From Yoonia rosea (lineage in GTDB: Bacteria > Pseudomonadota > Alphaproteobacteria > Rhodobacterales > Rhodobacteraceae), in assembly GCF_900156505.1 (NCBI RefSeq), contig NZ_FTPR01000003.1, positions 248,001 through 312,000 on the forward strand: DNA of 64,000 nucleotides. The letters are read 5' to 3'. The translations under genes and the position numbers were made by a program. Below, piece by piece: positions 41,394-51,514 of the stretch. The notes below the pieces were generated by a model, which worked only from the letters and a program-made list of their open reading frames with translations, made no database searches and was not told where the DNA came from. Within the stretch, counting starts at the first letter, position 1, and each line of letters opens with the position of its first letter.

Positions 41394-42035
41394 TTGGTGT
41401 TCAAACGTAGGGATAGACGGGCGATCTGGCAGATCGTGCTGGATTTCTTCTATCCTCGTGGTGGTTGGACCCGTGCCTTTGAGTACGTCAAACATCGTGT
41501 CCGCCGCTTGCCGGATACCCCGCAGAAAATCAGCCGTGGTATCTGGGCCGGTGTGTTTGTGTGCTTTACGCCGCTCTTCGGTCTGCACTTTGTCTTTGCC
41601 GCGATTATCGCACGGGCAATGCGCGGCAATATCTTTGCGGCCCTGATGGCGACGTTTTTTGGCAACCCGCTGACTTTTCCGCCCATTGGGTTCTTGTCGA
41701 TCAGTCTGGGCTCATGGCTTTTGGGGCTGCCACCCGGCCGCAATGACCATCTTGGTCAGAAATTTGCCGATGCGAGCTATGATCTTTGGAACAACGTCAT
41801 CGCGGTCTTTACGCCTGACCCGATCAACTGGCGCGGTCTGCAGGTCTTTTATGACGATGTTTTCTTTCCCTATCTGGTGGGTGGGATTTTGCCGGGGCTG
41901 ATCACCGCGACGATCGCCTATTACCTCGCTGTTCCGGTGATTGGTGCCTATCAGACCCGCCGTAAGAAAGCGCTGCTGGCGAAGCTTGACCAGTTGAAGA
42001 AAAAGACATCACCTGAACAGGGATCCGGCCAATAG
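41394..42035 (+). CDS. DUF2062 membrane protein
   Basis: A 213-residue protein of the DUF2062 family, function unknown. A basic N-terminus (to about residue 45) is followed by hydrophobic segments at about 48-70, 75-95, 100-118 and 155-185, and a basic C-terminal tail rich in Lys. It begins at TTG (41394) or the next codon GTG, with GGAAGGA 10-16 nt upstream; no ATG is available nearby. It follows the (p)ppGpp enzyme by 6 nt and precedes pdxJ by 27 nt, an arrangement common in Rhodobacterales. Confidence 0.85.
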   Translation: MVFKRRDRRAIWQIVLDFFYPRGGWTRAFEYVKHRVRRLPDTPQKISRGIWAGVFVCFTPLFGLHFVFAAIIARAMRGNIFAALMATFFGNPLTFPPIGFLSISLGSWLLGLPPGRNDHLGQKFADASYDLWNNVIAVFTPDPINWRGLQVFYDDVFFPYLVGGILPGLITATIAYYLAVPVIGAYQTRRKKALLAKLDQLKKKTSPEQGSGQ

Positions 42036-42062
42036 CCTGACCCAACGGAAGGACGAAAAACG

Positions 42063-42806
42063 ATGACAAATACTTTGCGCCTTGGAGTGAATATTGACCA
42101 CGTCGCCACCGTTCGCAACGCGCGTGGCGGTGCCGCCCCCGATCCTGTGCGCGCAGCGATCATGGCGGAAGCGGCTGGGGCAGACGGGATCACCGCACAT
42201 TTGCGCGAGGACCGTCGCCACATCACGGACTCCGATATCGAAGGCTTGATGGCCGCTCTTAACGGGCCGCTGAATTTCGAAATGGCCGCCACAGCAGAAA
42301 TGCAGGCGATTGCCTTGCGCCATAAACCCCATGCTGTCTGCATTGTGCCTGAGAAGCGTGAAGAGCGCACAACCGAAGGCGGGCTGGAGGTCGCCCGTGA
42401 GGAAAACGCGCTGGCCCATTATATCGCCCCGATACGCGACGCCGGATGCCGTGTGTCGATCTTTATCGCCGCCGACAAGCGCCAGATCGAAGCGGCACAC
42501 CGGATTGGTGCCGAAGTGATCGAACTGCATACCGGTGCTTATTGTGATGCCCACGCCGAAGGTCGCTTTGATGTGCGCGATGATGAGCTGCGCAAGCTGA
42601 CGGATATGGCCGCTTTCGCCCATGATCTGGGGCTTGAGGTCCACGCAGGCCACGGTCTGACGTATGACTGCGTCAGCCCAATCGCTGCCTTGCCGCAGGT
42701 GATGGAACTGAACATCGGGCATTTCATTATCGGTGAAGCAATCTTTCGCGGCCTTGGCCCTGCCATCGCCGAGATGCGCCGGATCATGGATGAGGCGCGG
42801 GCGTGA
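42063..42806 (+). CDS. pdxJ: Pyridoxine 5'-phosphate synthase
   Basis: Final ring-closing step of the DXP-dependent vitamin B6 pathway. The 247-residue TIM-barrel protein begins [19 protein letters not shown], has [16 protein letters not shown], the ELHTGAYC loop and HAGHGLTY, and ends with the [15 protein letters not shown] phosphate site. Its stop overlaps the GTG start of the next gene. B6 supply is relevant here, since bhcA, bhcB and bhcC all need PLP. Confidence 0.97.
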   Translation: MTNTLRLGVNIDHVATVRNARGGAAPDPVRAAIMAEAAGADGITAHLREDRRHITDSDIEGLMAALNGPLNFEMAATAEMQAIALRHKPHAVCIVPEKREERTTEGGLEVAREENALAHYIAPIRDAGCRVSIFIAADKRQIEAAHRIGAEVIELHTGAYCDAHAEGRFDVRDDELRKLTDMAAFAHDLGLEVHAGHGLTYDCVSPIAALPQVMELNIGHFIIGEAIFRGLGPAIAEMRRIMDEARA

Positions 42807-43285
42807 CAGCCAGGCGGATGACCATCACTGAAGTGGAACAGGACGCGATGCGGGCTGTGACGGATCATGCCTGCGCACTGCATGCGGCGGGCCGCGACAT
42901 CGTTTTTACTGCCGCCGTCGTTCTGGACGGCCAAGTTATCGCAACAGCCCGCAACGAAGTGGGCGACAGTGACGACCCCAGCCGGCATGCCGAGGTTGTG
43001 GCGATTGCCCAGGCCGCCAAAGCCGCCGGTGATCGGGATTTGTCGGGGGCAACGCTTCTTGCATCCTGCCAGCCCTGCGAAATGTGTCTTGCTACAATGC
43101 GCTGGGCCGGTATCGAACGTGTGATTTTCGCAGCGCAGAAGGCCAATATTGCCGATACCTATTTCCGGTTTCCGGGGCTTGAGATTTCGGATTTTCATGC
43201 GGCTTGTGACGGGGGTTTCGACTATCTGGGCGGTGTGCAGGAAGACCGCGTTGCGCATATCTATGCGGCGAAGGCTGACGGATGA
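42803..43285 (+). CDS. Nucleoside/guanine deaminase-like CMP/dCMP deaminase family protein
   Basis: A 160-residue zinc-dependent deaminase with HAEVVAI (zinc His and catalytic Glu, about residue 68) and PCEMC (zinc cysteines, about 94-98). The GTG at 42803 overlaps the pdxJ stop (GTGA); an ATG 15 nt later is an alternative. The later [11 protein letters not shown] segment is as in guanine and tRNA adenosine deaminases; the exact substrate is not decided. Its stop overlaps the next start (ATGA). Confidence 0.85.
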   Translation: MTARRMTITEVEQDAMRAVTDHACALHAAGRDIVFTAAVVLDGQVIATARNEVGDSDDPSRHAEVVAIAQAAKAAGDRDLSGATLLASCQPCEMCLATMRWAGIERVIFAAQKANIADTYFRFPGLEISDFHAACDGGFDYLGGVQEDRVAHIYAAKADG

Positions 43286-43596
43286 TCCATCATATTGTTA
43301 TGCTTGATCTACACGCCAGCCATGATCACGAGGAACGCGCCGCGATCATGCAAGGGCTTGATGCGCTCCGGTTTGATCTGGAGGGTTTTGAGCGCTTCGC
43401 ACATGGCCCGAACCGTGACTTTGAGAAACTGTCGCCGGATTGCAGCTATGTTTTCACCTGCAGCTTCGCGGATGAAGCCGGTTTGCAGCGCTATTTGGCT
43501 GACCAGAAACATCAGGCACTTGGCAGACGTCTGATTGCAATTTGCAACGGGGGTCTTTCAGGCCTGTGCGTCGTGGACATGGAGGAGGTGCAATGA
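43282..43596 (+). CDS. Dabb (stress-responsive A/B barrel) family protein
   Basis: A 104-residue protein with the dimeric alpha-beta barrel pattern: N-terminal [11 protein letters not shown] strand, a helix with [13 protein letters not shown], then [28 protein letters not shown], typical of Dabb proteins. The role is unknown; some relatives are small enzymes or stress proteins. It overlaps the deaminase before it and acpS after it by 4 nt each (ATGA). Confidence 0.8.
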   Translation: MIHHIVMLDLHASHDHEERAAIMQGLDALRFDLEGFERFAHGPNRDFEKLSPDCSYVFTCSFADEAGLQRYLADQKHQALGRRLIAICNGGLSGLCVVDMEEVQ

Positions 43597-43994
43597 TCCT
43601 CGGGATCGGTACGGATTTGGCCAACATTGAAAGGATCGCTCGAACGCTGGATCGCTTTGGCGACCGTTTCCGCGACCGCGTGTTCACTGAGGTCGAACAA
43701 CACAAAGCCGAGCGCCGCAAGGATGTCGCTGGCACCTACGCTAAGCGCTGGGCGGCGAAAGAAGCGTGTTCGAAGGCTTTGGGCACGGGATTGCGCATGG
43801 GCATTTCCTGGAAGGACATGGCGGTGTCCAATCTGCGGACGGGCCAGCCGGTCATGGATGTCACTGGCTGGGCCAAAGAGCGTCTCGACCAGATGACCCC
43901 GGAAGGCCATGAGGCCATCATTCACGTGACACTGACCGATGATCACCCTTGGGCTCAGGCCTTTGTCGTGATCGAGGCGCGCCCCATCGCTTGA
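43593..43994 (+). CDS. acpS: Holo-[acyl-carrier-protein] synthase
   Basis: Attaches 4'-phosphopantetheine from CoA to acyl carrier protein. The 133-residue protein starts [15 protein letters not shown] with the metal-binding Asp in GTDL, and has FTEVEQHKA and [17 protein letters not shown], the two signature segments. The ATG at 43593 overlaps the preceding stop and has GGAGG 6 nt before; a longer frame upstream would duplicate the Dabb gene. It is followed by lepB after 53 nt. Confidence 0.95.
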   Translation: MILGIGTDLANIERIARTLDRFGDRFRDRVFTEVEQHKAERRKDVAGTYAKRWAAKEACSKALGTGLRMGISWKDMAVSNLRTGQPVMDVTGWAKERLDQMTPEGHEAIIHVTLTDDHPWAQAFVVIEARPIA

Positions 43995-44047
43995 CAGGGC
44001 AGTCCCACAGGCTCATGTAGCCACAAACCTATTGCAAGGATCAAAAA

Positions 44048-44884
44048 ATGGCCGAAAAAACAGGATTTATCGCCTGGCTAATTGATACAGTGAAAACCGT
44101 ATTTTGGGCACTGGTCATTGCCGGCATTTTTCGCACCCTCTTTTTTCAGCCGTTCTGGATTCCCTCGGGATCAATGAAGGACACGCTGCTGATTGGTGAC
44201 TTCCTTTTCGTCAACAAGATGGCTTATGGCTATTCCTATGCATCCTGTCCTTCGATCCGCATTCAGGGGCTGGGCATTGATATTGGTGCGGATGATTTCT
44301 GCGGGTTTATCGAGGACCGTGAAGATCGTATATTCGGCGCGGACCCCGAGCGGGGAGACATCGTGGTCTTTCGTCACCCTGTCGACGGCCGTGATTTCAT
44401 CAAGCGCCTGATCGGTCTGCCGGGCGACCGTATCCAGATGATCAACGGTGTGCTGCAGATCAATGATGTTCCGGTTCAGGTTGAACCAGCAGGTGTATTT
44501 ACCGAAATTATGGCACCTCAGGGCCCGCTGGGTTTGCGCCCGCAGTGTGCGAACGGTCCGGTCGGTTCCGGCGCTGTATGTGAAAAGAACCGCGCAATCG
44601 AGACGCTGCCAAATGGCGTCAGCCACGCGATTTTGGACATTGGACGGCGTCCGACGGACAACACTGGCGTCTTTACGGTGCCAGAGGGGCAATTCTTTTT
44701 CATGGGCGACAACCGCGACAATTCAACCGATAGCCGCGTGTCTCCGGCGGCAAACGGTGTAGGGTTTGTCGCGCGTAAGGATATCGTGGGGCGCGCTGAT
44801 CGCGTCATGTTCTCTTCCGCGGGACGTTCGATGTTCGCATTCTGGACATGGCGTTCTGACCGTTTCTTCAAGGCTCTCGATTGA
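44048..44884 (+). CDS. lepB: Signal peptidase I
   Basis: Inner-membrane protease that removes signal peptides. The 278-residue protein has a membrane helix at about residues 15-33 and then the catalytic domain: Ser42 in [10 protein letters not shown], Lys119 in [13 protein letters not shown], and the [11 protein letters not shown] box near residue 222. It heads the lepB-rnc-era-DUF1491 set, in which each start overlaps the previous stop; the rnc start is a TTG inside TTGA. Confidence 0.96.
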   Translation: MAEKTGFIAWLIDTVKTVFWALVIAGIFRTLFFQPFWIPSGSMKDTLLIGDFLFVNKMAYGYSYASCPSIRIQGLGIDIGADDFCGFIEDREDRIFGADPERGDIVVFRHPVDGRDFIKRLIGLPGDRIQMINGVLQINDVPVQVEPAGVFTEIMAPQGPLGLRPQCANGPVGSGAVCEKNRAIETLPNGVSHAILDIGRRPTDNTGVFTVPEGQFFFMGDNRDNSTDSRVSPAANGVGFVARKDIVGRADRVMFSSAGRSMFAFWTWRSDRFFKALD

Positions 44885-45561
44885 AGCTCTCAGCCGAACT
44901 TTCTGCCTTTTCGAAAAGGCTAGGGTACAGTTTTCAGACGCCCGAGTTACTGATCCGTGCGGTGACCCATTCTTCCATCGTCAGCCCGCATCGGGATGAC
45001 AACCAGCGGCTCGAGTTCTTGGGCGACCGTGTCTTGGGGCTTGTGATGGCCGAGGCACTGCTTGCGGCTGACCCTTCTGCGCCCGAAGGCCTGCTCGCGC
45101 CGCGCTATAATGCGTTGGTACGCCGCGAAGCCTGCGCCGATGTGGCGCGCCAGATTGATCTGGGGGCGGTGCTGAAACTGGGGCGCTCTGAAATGAAATC
45201 GGGCGGTCGCCGGAAAGAGGCGCTGCTTGCCGATGCGATGGAAGCCGTCATCGCAGCAATTTATCAGGACGGCGGATTTGATGCCGCACGTGCCGCTATT
45301 CTGAAGCTGTGGGGCGCGCGGATCAACAACGTTGCAGACGATGCGCGTGATGCAAAAACCGCCCTGCAGGAATGGGCGCAGGCCCGCGGCGAGGTTCCAC
45401 CGCAGTACATCGAAGTGGCGCGCACTGGACCTGACCACCAGCCTGTGTTTACCATTGAGGTGCGCTTGGCGTCTGGCCCGTCCGAGCAGGCCACAGCCGG
45501 ATCAAAACGCCATGCTGAACAAGCGGCGGCAAGCGCTCTTTTAAAGAAAGTCGATCAATGA
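44881..45561 (+). CDS. rnc: Ribonuclease III
   Basis: Cleaves double-stranded RNA, processing rRNA precursors and mRNA. The 226-residue protein has the catalytic [15 protein letters not shown] signature (about residues 42-56), a second acidic site ([16 protein letters not shown]) and a C-terminal dsRNA-binding domain (about 150-224). Translation starts at a TTG overlapping the lepB stop (TTGA) and the end overlaps era by 4 nt. The lepB-rnc-era order is widespread. Confidence 0.96.
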   Translation: MKLSAELSAFSKRLGYSFQTPELLIRAVTHSSIVSPHRDDNQRLEFLGDRVLGLVMAEALLAADPSAPEGLLAPRYNALVRREACADVARQIDLGAVLKLGRSEMKSGGRRKEALLADAMEAVIAAIYQDGGFDAARAAILKLWGARINNVADDARDAKTALQEWAQARGEVPPQYIEVARTGPDHQPVFTIEVRLASGPSEQATAGSKRHAEQAAASALLKKVDQ

Positions 45562-46475
45562 CGGACGCCCCAACCAAAGCCGGATTTGTCGCCCTGATCG
45601 GCGAACCCAATGCCGGAAAGTCGACGCTTTTGAACCGCATGGTCGGCGCGAAAGTGTCCATCGTGACCCATAAGGTGCAAACGACCCGTGCGCGTATTCG
45701 CGGTGTGGCGATGGCGGAGAACGCACAGTTGATCTTCATTGATACACCCGGCTTGTTCAAACCGCGCCGCCGCCTTGATCGGGCGATGGTGGCGGCCGCT
45801 TGGGGCGGTGCTGCCGATGCCGATGTTGTGGTCTTGATGATCGAGGCGCATCGCGGCGTCACCTCTGGTGTGAAGGCAATTCTGGAAACCTTGTCTGAGC
45901 GGTCAGGTAAATCGCCAGTCGCCCTCGCGATCAACAAAATCGACAAAGTGAAATCCGAAGTGTTGCTTGCGCTGACCAAAGAGATGAATGAGGCGTTTCC
46001 TTTCGCTGAGACTTTTATGATCTCGGCCGAGCGGGGCCATGGATGTAACGCGCTGCGCGACTGGCTGGTTACACAGGTGCCCGAGGGCCCGTATCTTTAC
46101 CCCGAAGACCAGATTGCCGATCTGCCAATGCGCATGATCGCCGCCGAGATGACCCGTGAAAAGCTCACTTTGCGTTTGCATCAGGAGCTGCCATACGAGC
46201 TGACGGTTGAAACCGAAAACTGGGAAGAACGCCCGGATGGATCGGCCCGTATCGACCAGCTGATTTATGTCGCGCGCGACGGGCATAAAGGCATTGTGCT
46301 GGGCAAAGGCGGCGAGACCGTCAAGGCAATCAGTCAGGCTGCGCGGATAGAGCTTGAAGAGTTCCTTGGTCGCCGTGTGCATTTGTTCGTGAAGGTCAAG
46401 GTTCGCCCCAACTGGTTGGAAGATGCCGAGCGGTATTCCGAGATGGGGCTTGATTTCAAAGACGGCAACGCTTGA
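45558..46475 (+). CDS. era: GTPase Era
   Basis: Essential GTPase for 16S rRNA maturation and 30S assembly. The 305-residue protein has G1 GEPNAGKST (about 15-23), G3 DTPG, G4 NKID and a C-terminal KH domain with [13 protein letters not shown]. Start overlaps rnc (ATGA); the end overlaps the DUF1491 TTG start (TTGA). Normal length. Confidence 0.97.
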   Translation: MTDAPTKAGFVALIGEPNAGKSTLLNRMVGAKVSIVTHKVQTTRARIRGVAMAENAQLIFIDTPGLFKPRRRLDRAMVAAAWGGAADADVVVLMIEAHRGVTSGVKAILETLSERSGKSPVALAINKIDKVKSEVLLALTKEMNEAFPFAETFMISAERGHGCNALRDWLVTQVPEGPYLYPEDQIADLPMRMIAAEMTREKLTLRLHQELPYELTVETENWEERPDGSARIDQLIYVARDGHKGIVLGKGGETVKAISQAARIELEEFLGRRVHLFVKVKVRPNWLEDAERYSEMGLDFKDGNA

Positions 46476-46798
46476 AGCTGACTGCGGATATCTGGGTTTC
46501 GGCGTATCTGACGCGGTTGCGCCTGACTGAGATACCCGCCTTTGTGGTTCAGCGCGGGGACAGCACCGCAGGTGCCGTGTTGGTCAAGCTGAATACGCTG
46601 GATGGTAAGGCGTGCTGTTATCAGCGCAGCTTTGATCTGATGACCGGCGAACGCAAATGGATGGTTCTGGTCGCGGGCGACGAGGCCGAAGTTGATGCCT
46701 CGATCGTCAAGCAGCGTGGCTTTGATCCTGATCTGTGGGTGATCGAGGTTGAAGACCGCCAGGGACGTCACCTGCTGGATGAACCGGGGTTAGACTGA
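46472..46798 (+). CDS. DUF1491 family protein
   Basis: A 108-residue protein of the alphaproteobacterial DUF1491 family, function unknown. It has an N-terminal [15 protein letters not shown], an alpha-beta pattern with CCYQRSFDL, and an RKWMVL strand. The TTG start overlaps the era stop. It closes the lepB-rnc-era operon and is followed by a repeat-rich gap of 265 nt before recO. Confidence 0.8.
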   Translation: MKLTADIWVSAYLTRLRLTEIPAFVVQRGDSTAGAVLVKLNTLDGKACCYQRSFDLMTGERKWMVLVAGDEAEVDASIVKQRGFDPDLWVIEVEDRQGRHLLDEPGLD

Positions 46799-46803
46799 CT
46801 TTT

Positions 46804-46982
46804 ATGCCTCCGGCGGGAGTATTTTTGGCAAGATGATAAGGCATAATTAACCAAGTCACCCCTTACTGCTCTTATGGCACAGGCTGGAGAGCCGATGGCC
46901 ACGCAAGGTGATGAGCTTTGGTTCGTCTCTGGGGCAAGATGGTCGTTATCATCTTGCCCTAAATACTCCCCCGCCGGAGGCG
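46804..46982. repeat. Inverted pair of Rhodobacterales intergenic repeats in the DUF1491-recO gap
   Basis: A GCCTCCGGCGGGAGTATTTT-type unit at about 46804-46839 recurs almost perfectly in inverted orientation at about 46946-46982, with a few mismatches and one extra C. The right copy also pairs locally (GGGCAAGAT/ATCTTGCCC, 46932-46959). The 180-nt unit could be a MITE-like or REP-derived element. No open frame of note is inside. Confidence 0.65.
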
Positions 46983-47063
46983 TTCTGCCCGTACAGGCAA
47001 CGCAGTGCTTGCAACTGCGCGACACCCGGTCTGTTATGCGCAAATGAAACGGACGTTTTCCCT

Positions 47064-47789
47064 ATGATCGAATGGCGAGATGAAGCCGCACTTCTGTCGT
47101 CGCGCCCCTTTGGTGAGACTGCTGTGATCATCGAGGTGTTCAGCGCGGCACATGGCCGTCATGCAGGTGTCGTGAGGGGTGGGAGCAGTCGCAAGCTGGC
47201 ACCAATCCTGCAACCGGGTGCGCAAGTTGCAGTGGCCTGGAGGGCGCGGCTGGATAGCCATCTTGGGAGCTTTACGGTTGAGCCCATCCGAAGCCGTGCA
47301 GCGGCAGCGATGGGTGACAGGCTCGCCCTGGCGGGGCTGAATGCGGTGTGTAGCCTCTTGAGCATGGTTCTGCCGGAACGCGAGGCGCATGGCCCGCTCT
47401 ATGACCGTACGATCGGGCTACTTGACCTTTTAGGGCAGTCCGAGGTTTGGCCACTGGCCTATCTGCGTTGGGAACAGGCGCTTTTGGAGGAAATGGGATT
47501 CGGGCTCGACCTTTCGGCCTGTGCCGTGCGCGGCGTGAACGAAGACCTCGTCTATGTGTCTCCGAAATCGGGCCGTGCTGTCAGTCGCGAGGCAGCAGGT
47601 GAATGGGCCGACCGCATGCTGCCCTTGCCGCCTGTACTGGCAGGCAAGGGAGATGCGTCTAACAGCGAGATCGCCAGAGCGCTGGGGACCACAGGCTATT
47701 TCATCGAACATCGCTTGATCAAAAGCTTGGGTGATCACCCTATGCCGGGCGCGCGCGCGCGGCTAGTTGATGCGATCATGCGGGCCTAG
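47064..47789 (+). CDS. recO: DNA repair protein RecO
   Basis: Helps RecA load in the RecF pathway and anneals single strands. The 241-residue protein begins [27 protein letters not shown] with an OB-fold and has the [18 protein letters not shown] segment and a C-terminal helical domain; the zinc-finger cysteines of other RecO proteins are mostly absent. The ATG at 47064 is chosen; a longer frame would cross the repeat at 46946. Its stop overlaps the stop of the convergent SDR gene. Confidence 0.92.
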   Translation: MIEWRDEAALLSSRPFGETAVIIEVFSAAHGRHAGVVRGGSSRKLAPILQPGAQVAVAWRARLDSHLGSFTVEPIRSRAAAAMGDRLALAGLNAVCSLLSMVLPEREAHGPLYDRTIGLLDLLGQSEVWPLAYLRWEQALLEEMGFGLDLSACAVRGVNEDLVYVSPKSGRAVSREAAGEWADRMLPLPPVLAGKGDASNSEIARALGTTGYFIEHRLIKSLGDHPMPGARARLVDAIMRA

Positions 47790-48814
47790 GCCGGTTTGTT
47801 GTCGATCAGATAGGCCGCTGTCTCAACGGCAGACTTATGCGCTTGCCGCATCCCGCGCCCCAAGGTGGCAATTGCGCGTGCGTTATCCAGCTTATCCACA
47901 CGCCCCAGAACCGGGGTGATTGATTTGATCGCTGGATCGAACATCGCCAGAAACCGCACGACGAAATCAGGTGCGACACGGGTGACGATCTTGCGGTCAG
48001 GGTAGGCTGTCTTGATCGCTTTTGCCAAATCCACGAATTTCATGAAGCGATCGACCGTCATGATCCGTTGGCCGTATGTTTGCGGCTTGTCGATTGCGAC
48101 CACATGCATTTCGGCCACATCACGGACGTCGACGGTGGCGAAACCGAAATTCGGCAACATCGGGTCTTTGGCGCGCAATATCCGTTCGATCACTGAAACG
48201 GATGTGCCGAATTTATGGTCGAGTGGTGCGCCAATCACAAAGCCGGGGTTGATGGTTGTCAAATGTAGGTCGGGCGCAGTGTCGCGCACAAAATCCCATG
48301 CCGCTTGCTCGGCCAGTGTTTTTGATCGCGTATAGGCAGATGTGTCCGGATCGGTGGGGTCAGTCCAGTTGGTTTCATCAAAGGATGTATCCCCCGGGGG
48401 CAAGGCAGAGCCGCTAATTGCAGCGGTGGAGGAAGTCAGGATCACACGCGAAATACCGGCGTTATGGGCCGCACGCAGTGCACGCAGAGCACCATCGACG
48501 GCAGGCCGGATCAGGTCGTCTTCGTTCTTGGGTTGGGTCATTGGGAAGGGTGAGGCGGTATGCATCAGCACGTCAACCCCGTCCATTGCGCGTTCCCAGC
48601 CGTCATCCGCTGTCAGGTCCAAGGCGACGAAGGACAGCCGGTCATCAAGCGTGGCAGGATCGCTCAGGTGCGGGCGCACAGCGTCAGTCACTTCCGCGCA
48701 ACGTTCAAGGCTGCGGACAGTGCCGCGCACATGATAGCCCGCTTCGAGGAGCTGCAGCGCGATATGTTTGGCGATATAACCGGATGCACCGGTCAGCAGG
48801 ACGGTTCTTGGCAC
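47786..48814 (-). CDS. Extended SDR / dihydroflavonol-4-reductase-like oxidoreductase
   Basis: A 342-residue NAD(P)-dependent extended short-chain dehydrogenase. Starts [19 protein letters not shown] with the nucleotide-binding TGxxGxxA pattern, has Ser-Ser-Thr (TSSTAA), then YTRSK with catalytic Tyr and Lys near 170-175. Related proteins reduce aldehydes, ketones or flavonoids; the substrate is unknown. Convergent with recO, 57 nt upstream of mcd's stop on the same strand. Confidence 0.85.
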   Translation of the reverse strand: MPRTVLLTGASGYIAKHIALQLLEAGYHVRGTVRSLERCAEVTDAVRPHLSDPATLDDRLSFVALDLTADDGWERAMDGVDVLMHTASPFPMTQPKNEDDLIRPAVDGALRALRAAHNAGISRVILTSSTAAISGSALPPGDTSFDETNWTDPTDPDTSAYTRSKTLAEQAAWDFVRDTAPDLHLTTINPGFVIGAPLDHKFGTSVSVIERILRAKDPMLPNFGFATVDVRDVAEMHVVAIDKPQTYGQRIMTVDRFMKFVDLAKAIKTAYPDRKIVTRVAPDFVVRFLAMFDPAIKSITPVLGRVDKLDNARAIATLGRGMRQAHKSAVETAAYLIDNKPA

Positions 48815-48871
48815 GAGACAGGTTCCTTTATCAGACCTGAATCAGTTAGGCGTCCCTGTGCCGAAATCAAC

Positions 48872-50557
48872 CTAGTCGAGCAAGCGACGTGCGATCACTT
48901 GGGCTTGGATTTCGGCTGCCCCTTCAAAGATATTCAGGATGCGCGCGTCGCAAAGAATGCGGCTGACCTTGTATTCCAGCGCGAAACCGTTGCCGCCGTG
49001 GATTTGCAGCGCATTGTCAGCGCAGGCCCACGCAATGCGCGCACTCAAGAGTTTCGCCATGCCTGCTTCGAGGTCGCAGCGGCGGTCGTTGTCTTTCTCA
49101 TGCGCGCTGAAATAGGTCAGTTGCCGCGCGACCATGATCTCCACCGCCATCATGGCGAGTTTGCCCGCGACACGGGGGAAATTGATCAGGGATTTGCCGA
49201 ATTGCTTGCGGTCCTGGGCGTATTGCATCCCTACATCCAGTGCGGATTGGGCCACGCCGACGGCACGGGCAGCGGTCTGGATGCGCGCGCTCTCGAAGGT
49301 CTGCATCAGTTGCTTGAACCCTTTGCCGGTTTCGCCGCCAAGCAGGTTTTCACCCTTCACTGCAAAGCCGTCAAAGGCCAATTCGTATTCCTTCATGCCG
49401 CGATAGCCCAGCACCTCGATCTCACCGCCGGTCATGCCGGGGGTCGGGAAGGGGTGTTCGTCCGTACCGGGCGTTTTTTCCGCAAGGAACATGGATAGGC
49501 CACGATAATCACTCGTGTCGGGGTCGGTGCGCGCCAGCAAGGTCATCACATGTGTGCGCGAGGCGTGGGTGATCCACGTCTTGTTGCCGGTCACTTCCCA
49601 ATCGTCGCCCTTCTTGACGGCGCGGGTGCGCAGGTTGCCGAGGTCGGAGCCTGTGTTGGGCTCTGTGAAAACGGCTGTCGGAAGAATTTCTGCAGAGGCA
49701 AGGCCGGGAAGCCATTTTTGCTTTTGCTCTTCGGTGCCGCCGCAAAGAATCAGCTCTGCTGCGATCTCGGACCGTGTTCCGAGTGAACCGACCCCGATAT
49801 AACCGCGCGACAATTCTTCTGACACCACACACATAGATGCTTTGGACAGGCCGAAACCGCCGTATTCTTCCGGAATGGTAAGGCCAAAGACGCCCATTTC
49901 GGCCATTTCGTCGATGATTTCGAGCGGGATCAATTCGTCCTTGAGGTGCCAGTCATGGGCGTGGGGTTCGATGCGGTCGATGCTGAAACGCCGGAACTGC
50001 TCGCGGATCATCTCAAGCTCGTCATCAAGACCTGAGGCGCCAACAGTGATGTTTGCGGATTGCTCTTCCATCAGCGCAACAAGTCGCATGCGCGCAGCCT
50101 GCGTGTTGCCGGACTGCGTCAACGTCATGACGGCGGGTTCCATCAGGGCGCGCATGTCATCCTGGTTTAGCCCGATATCTTGCAATCGCAGGATTTCGCC
50201 TTGGCTCATCGGGATGCCGCCGTAGATTTGCCAAAGGTATTCACCAAAGGCGATCTGGTGCAGCAACTGTTCAACTTCGCCAAATTTGCCCTCGGCTTGC
50301 AGACGTTCGGCCCACTTCTGCATTTGCTGCAAAGACTGTGCGTATGTCGCCAGCCATGCCAGACCATGTGCCGCAGTCTGGTTCTCTTCGATCAGCGCAC
50401 CCGAAATTCGCCCGCCATCGGTGACAATCGCGCGCACAGCTTCCTTGGCGCGTCCAAGCACGTCTTCGACCGCAGGAATGGTGGCAGCGGTGAGCGCCAA
50501 AAGATCGCCCAGAAGGGGGCTTTGGTTCAACGTCATATCCTGACCATCATGCGGCAT
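48872..50557 (-). CDS. mcd: (2S)-methylsuccinyl-CoA dehydrogenase
   Basis: Oxidises methylsuccinyl-CoA to mesaconyl-CoA in the ethylmalonyl-CoA pathway, which assimilates acetyl-CoA without a glyoxylate shunt; electrons go to ETF. The 561-residue protein is an acyl-CoA dehydrogenase with an N-terminal extension of about 170 residues, the hallmark of Mcd. The core has FTEPNTGSD, WITHAS, GYRGMKEYEL, RKQFGKSLINF, and a C-terminal NIFEGAAEIQA with the catalytic Glu. The start has GGAG 8 nt upstream. etfAB and a PduO enzyme for the B12 cofactor of ethylmalonyl-CoA mutase lie elsewhere in this window. Confidence 0.9.
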   Translation of the reverse strand: MPHDGQDMTLNQSPLLGDLLALTAATIPAVEDVLGRAKEAVRAIVTDGGRISGALIEENQTAAHGLAWLATYAQSLQQMQKWAERLQAEGKFGEVEQLLHQIAFGEYLWQIYGGIPMSQGEILRLQDIGLNQDDMRALMEPAVMTLTQSGNTQAARMRLVALMEEQSANITVGASGLDDELEMIREQFRRFSIDRIEPHAHDWHLKDELIPLEIIDEMAEMGVFGLTIPEEYGGFGLSKASMCVVSEELSRGYIGVGSLGTRSEIAAELILCGGTEEQKQKWLPGLASAEILPTAVFTEPNTGSDLGNLRTRAVKKGDDWEVTGNKTWITHASRTHVMTLLARTDPDTSDYRGLSMFLAEKTPGTDEHPFPTPGMTGGEIEVLGYRGMKEYELAFDGFAVKGENLLGGETGKGFKQLMQTFESARIQTAARAVGVAQSALDVGMQYAQDRKQFGKSLINFPRVAGKLAMMAVEIMVARQLTYFSAHEKDNDRRCDLEAGMAKLLSARIAWACADNALQIHGGNGFALEYKVSRILCDARILNIFEGAAEIQAQVIARRLLD

Positions 50558-50704
50558 TTTGCGACTCCGTTCAATTTGCAGGTGCAGAGATAATCATAAT
50601 GCAGTTGCAGCGCAATAAATATTCACAAAGATATCACAAAACGAACAAAAGTGTCGCAGTGAAAATCCTGCTGGCATGCGGCACCCAATGTCGTAAGAGA
50701 CGAC

Positions 50705-51475
50705 ATGCCAGAATTTTCGCCTCTTCTCACCCCTACGATTTTTCTCTTTGCATTTGCAGTTACGCTGCTGGGTGGATTTGTCAAAGGTGCCGTTGGGTTC
50801 GCGATGCCGCTGATCATGATTTCCGGCATGGGCATTCTGATCCCGCCCGAGCTGGTGATTGCAGGTATCGTTTTTCCGATTGTGATCAGCAATGCTTTGC
50901 AAGTCGCGCGTTCGGGGTTTGGCAATGCGCAGGCGGCGCTCAAAGAACACTGGCGCTATGTGCTGGTGGTTTGTGTGATGATCCTTGTGGCCGCGCAGTT
51001 CGTACGGAGCATCCCTGGCAATGTCATGTTTATCGTGTTGGGTGTGCCGGTTGTGGGTCTGTGTATTATTCAACTGATCGGGTGGCGCCCTCAGATCACA
51101 CCGCGATGGCGGCGGCCTTTTGAATGGGTTGCAGGCGCATTGGCAGGAACGCTGGGGGGATTGGCAGGAACGTGGGGCCCGCCCACAGTTCTGTATCTGC
51201 TTGCATTAAACACACCGCGTACCAGCCAGATGTCTGTGCAGGGGGTAATTTACGGGCTCGGGTCGGTGATGCTTTTGCTCGGGCATTTGCAGTCGGGCAT
51301 CTTGAATGCCCAGACATGGGGGTTCTCCGCAGCCCTTGTCGTGCCTGCGCTGGTTGGAATGTGGCTCGGGTTTCGTCTGGGTGACCGATTTGACCAAGAA
51401 CGATTCCGGCGTGTCACGCTTTGGGTTCTGGTCATCGCAGGCGTTAATCTGATCCGGCGCGGCCTTATGGGGTAG
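50705..51475 (+). CDS. TauE/SafE (TSUP) family sulfite or anion exporter
   Basis: A 256-residue membrane protein with about eight helices and the TSUP segment GGFVKGAVGFAMPLI near residue 25 and its inverted repeat GTLGGLAGTWGPPTVLYLL near 150. TSUP proteins export sulfite, sulfoacetate or other organosulfur anions. It stands alone, divergent from mcd and convergent with pckA; the substrate is open. Confidence 0.88.
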   Translation: MPEFSPLLTPTIFLFAFAVTLLGGFVKGAVGFAMPLIMISGMGILIPPELVIAGIVFPIVISNALQVARSGFGNAQAALKEHWRYVLVVCVMILVAAQFVRSIPGNVMFIVLGVPVVGLCIIQLIGWRPQITPRWRRPFEWVAGALAGTLGGLAGTWGPPTVLYLLALNTPRTSQMSVQGVIYGLGSVMLLLGHLQSGILNAQTWGFSAALVVPALVGMWLGFRLGDRFDQERFRRVTLWVLVIAGVNLIRRGLMG

Positions 51476-51483
51476 GGAAGGGG

Positions 51484-51507
51484 TAAGGTGGATCGAGATC
51501 CACCTTA
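51484..51507. repeat. TAAGGTGGATC-GA-GATCCACCTTA palindrome between convergent genes
   Basis: Perfect 11-bp arms in the 39-nt gap between the TSUP gene and the pckA stop. It has the same design and position (after a stop codon) as 2051-2072. It may serve as a bidirectional terminator. Confidence 0.65.
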
Positions 51508-51514
51508 CGCTGTT

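Noticed and set aside
46908..47063. Possible N-terminal extension of RecO
   Set aside because: It would translate an intergenic repeat, and RecO begins normally at 47064.
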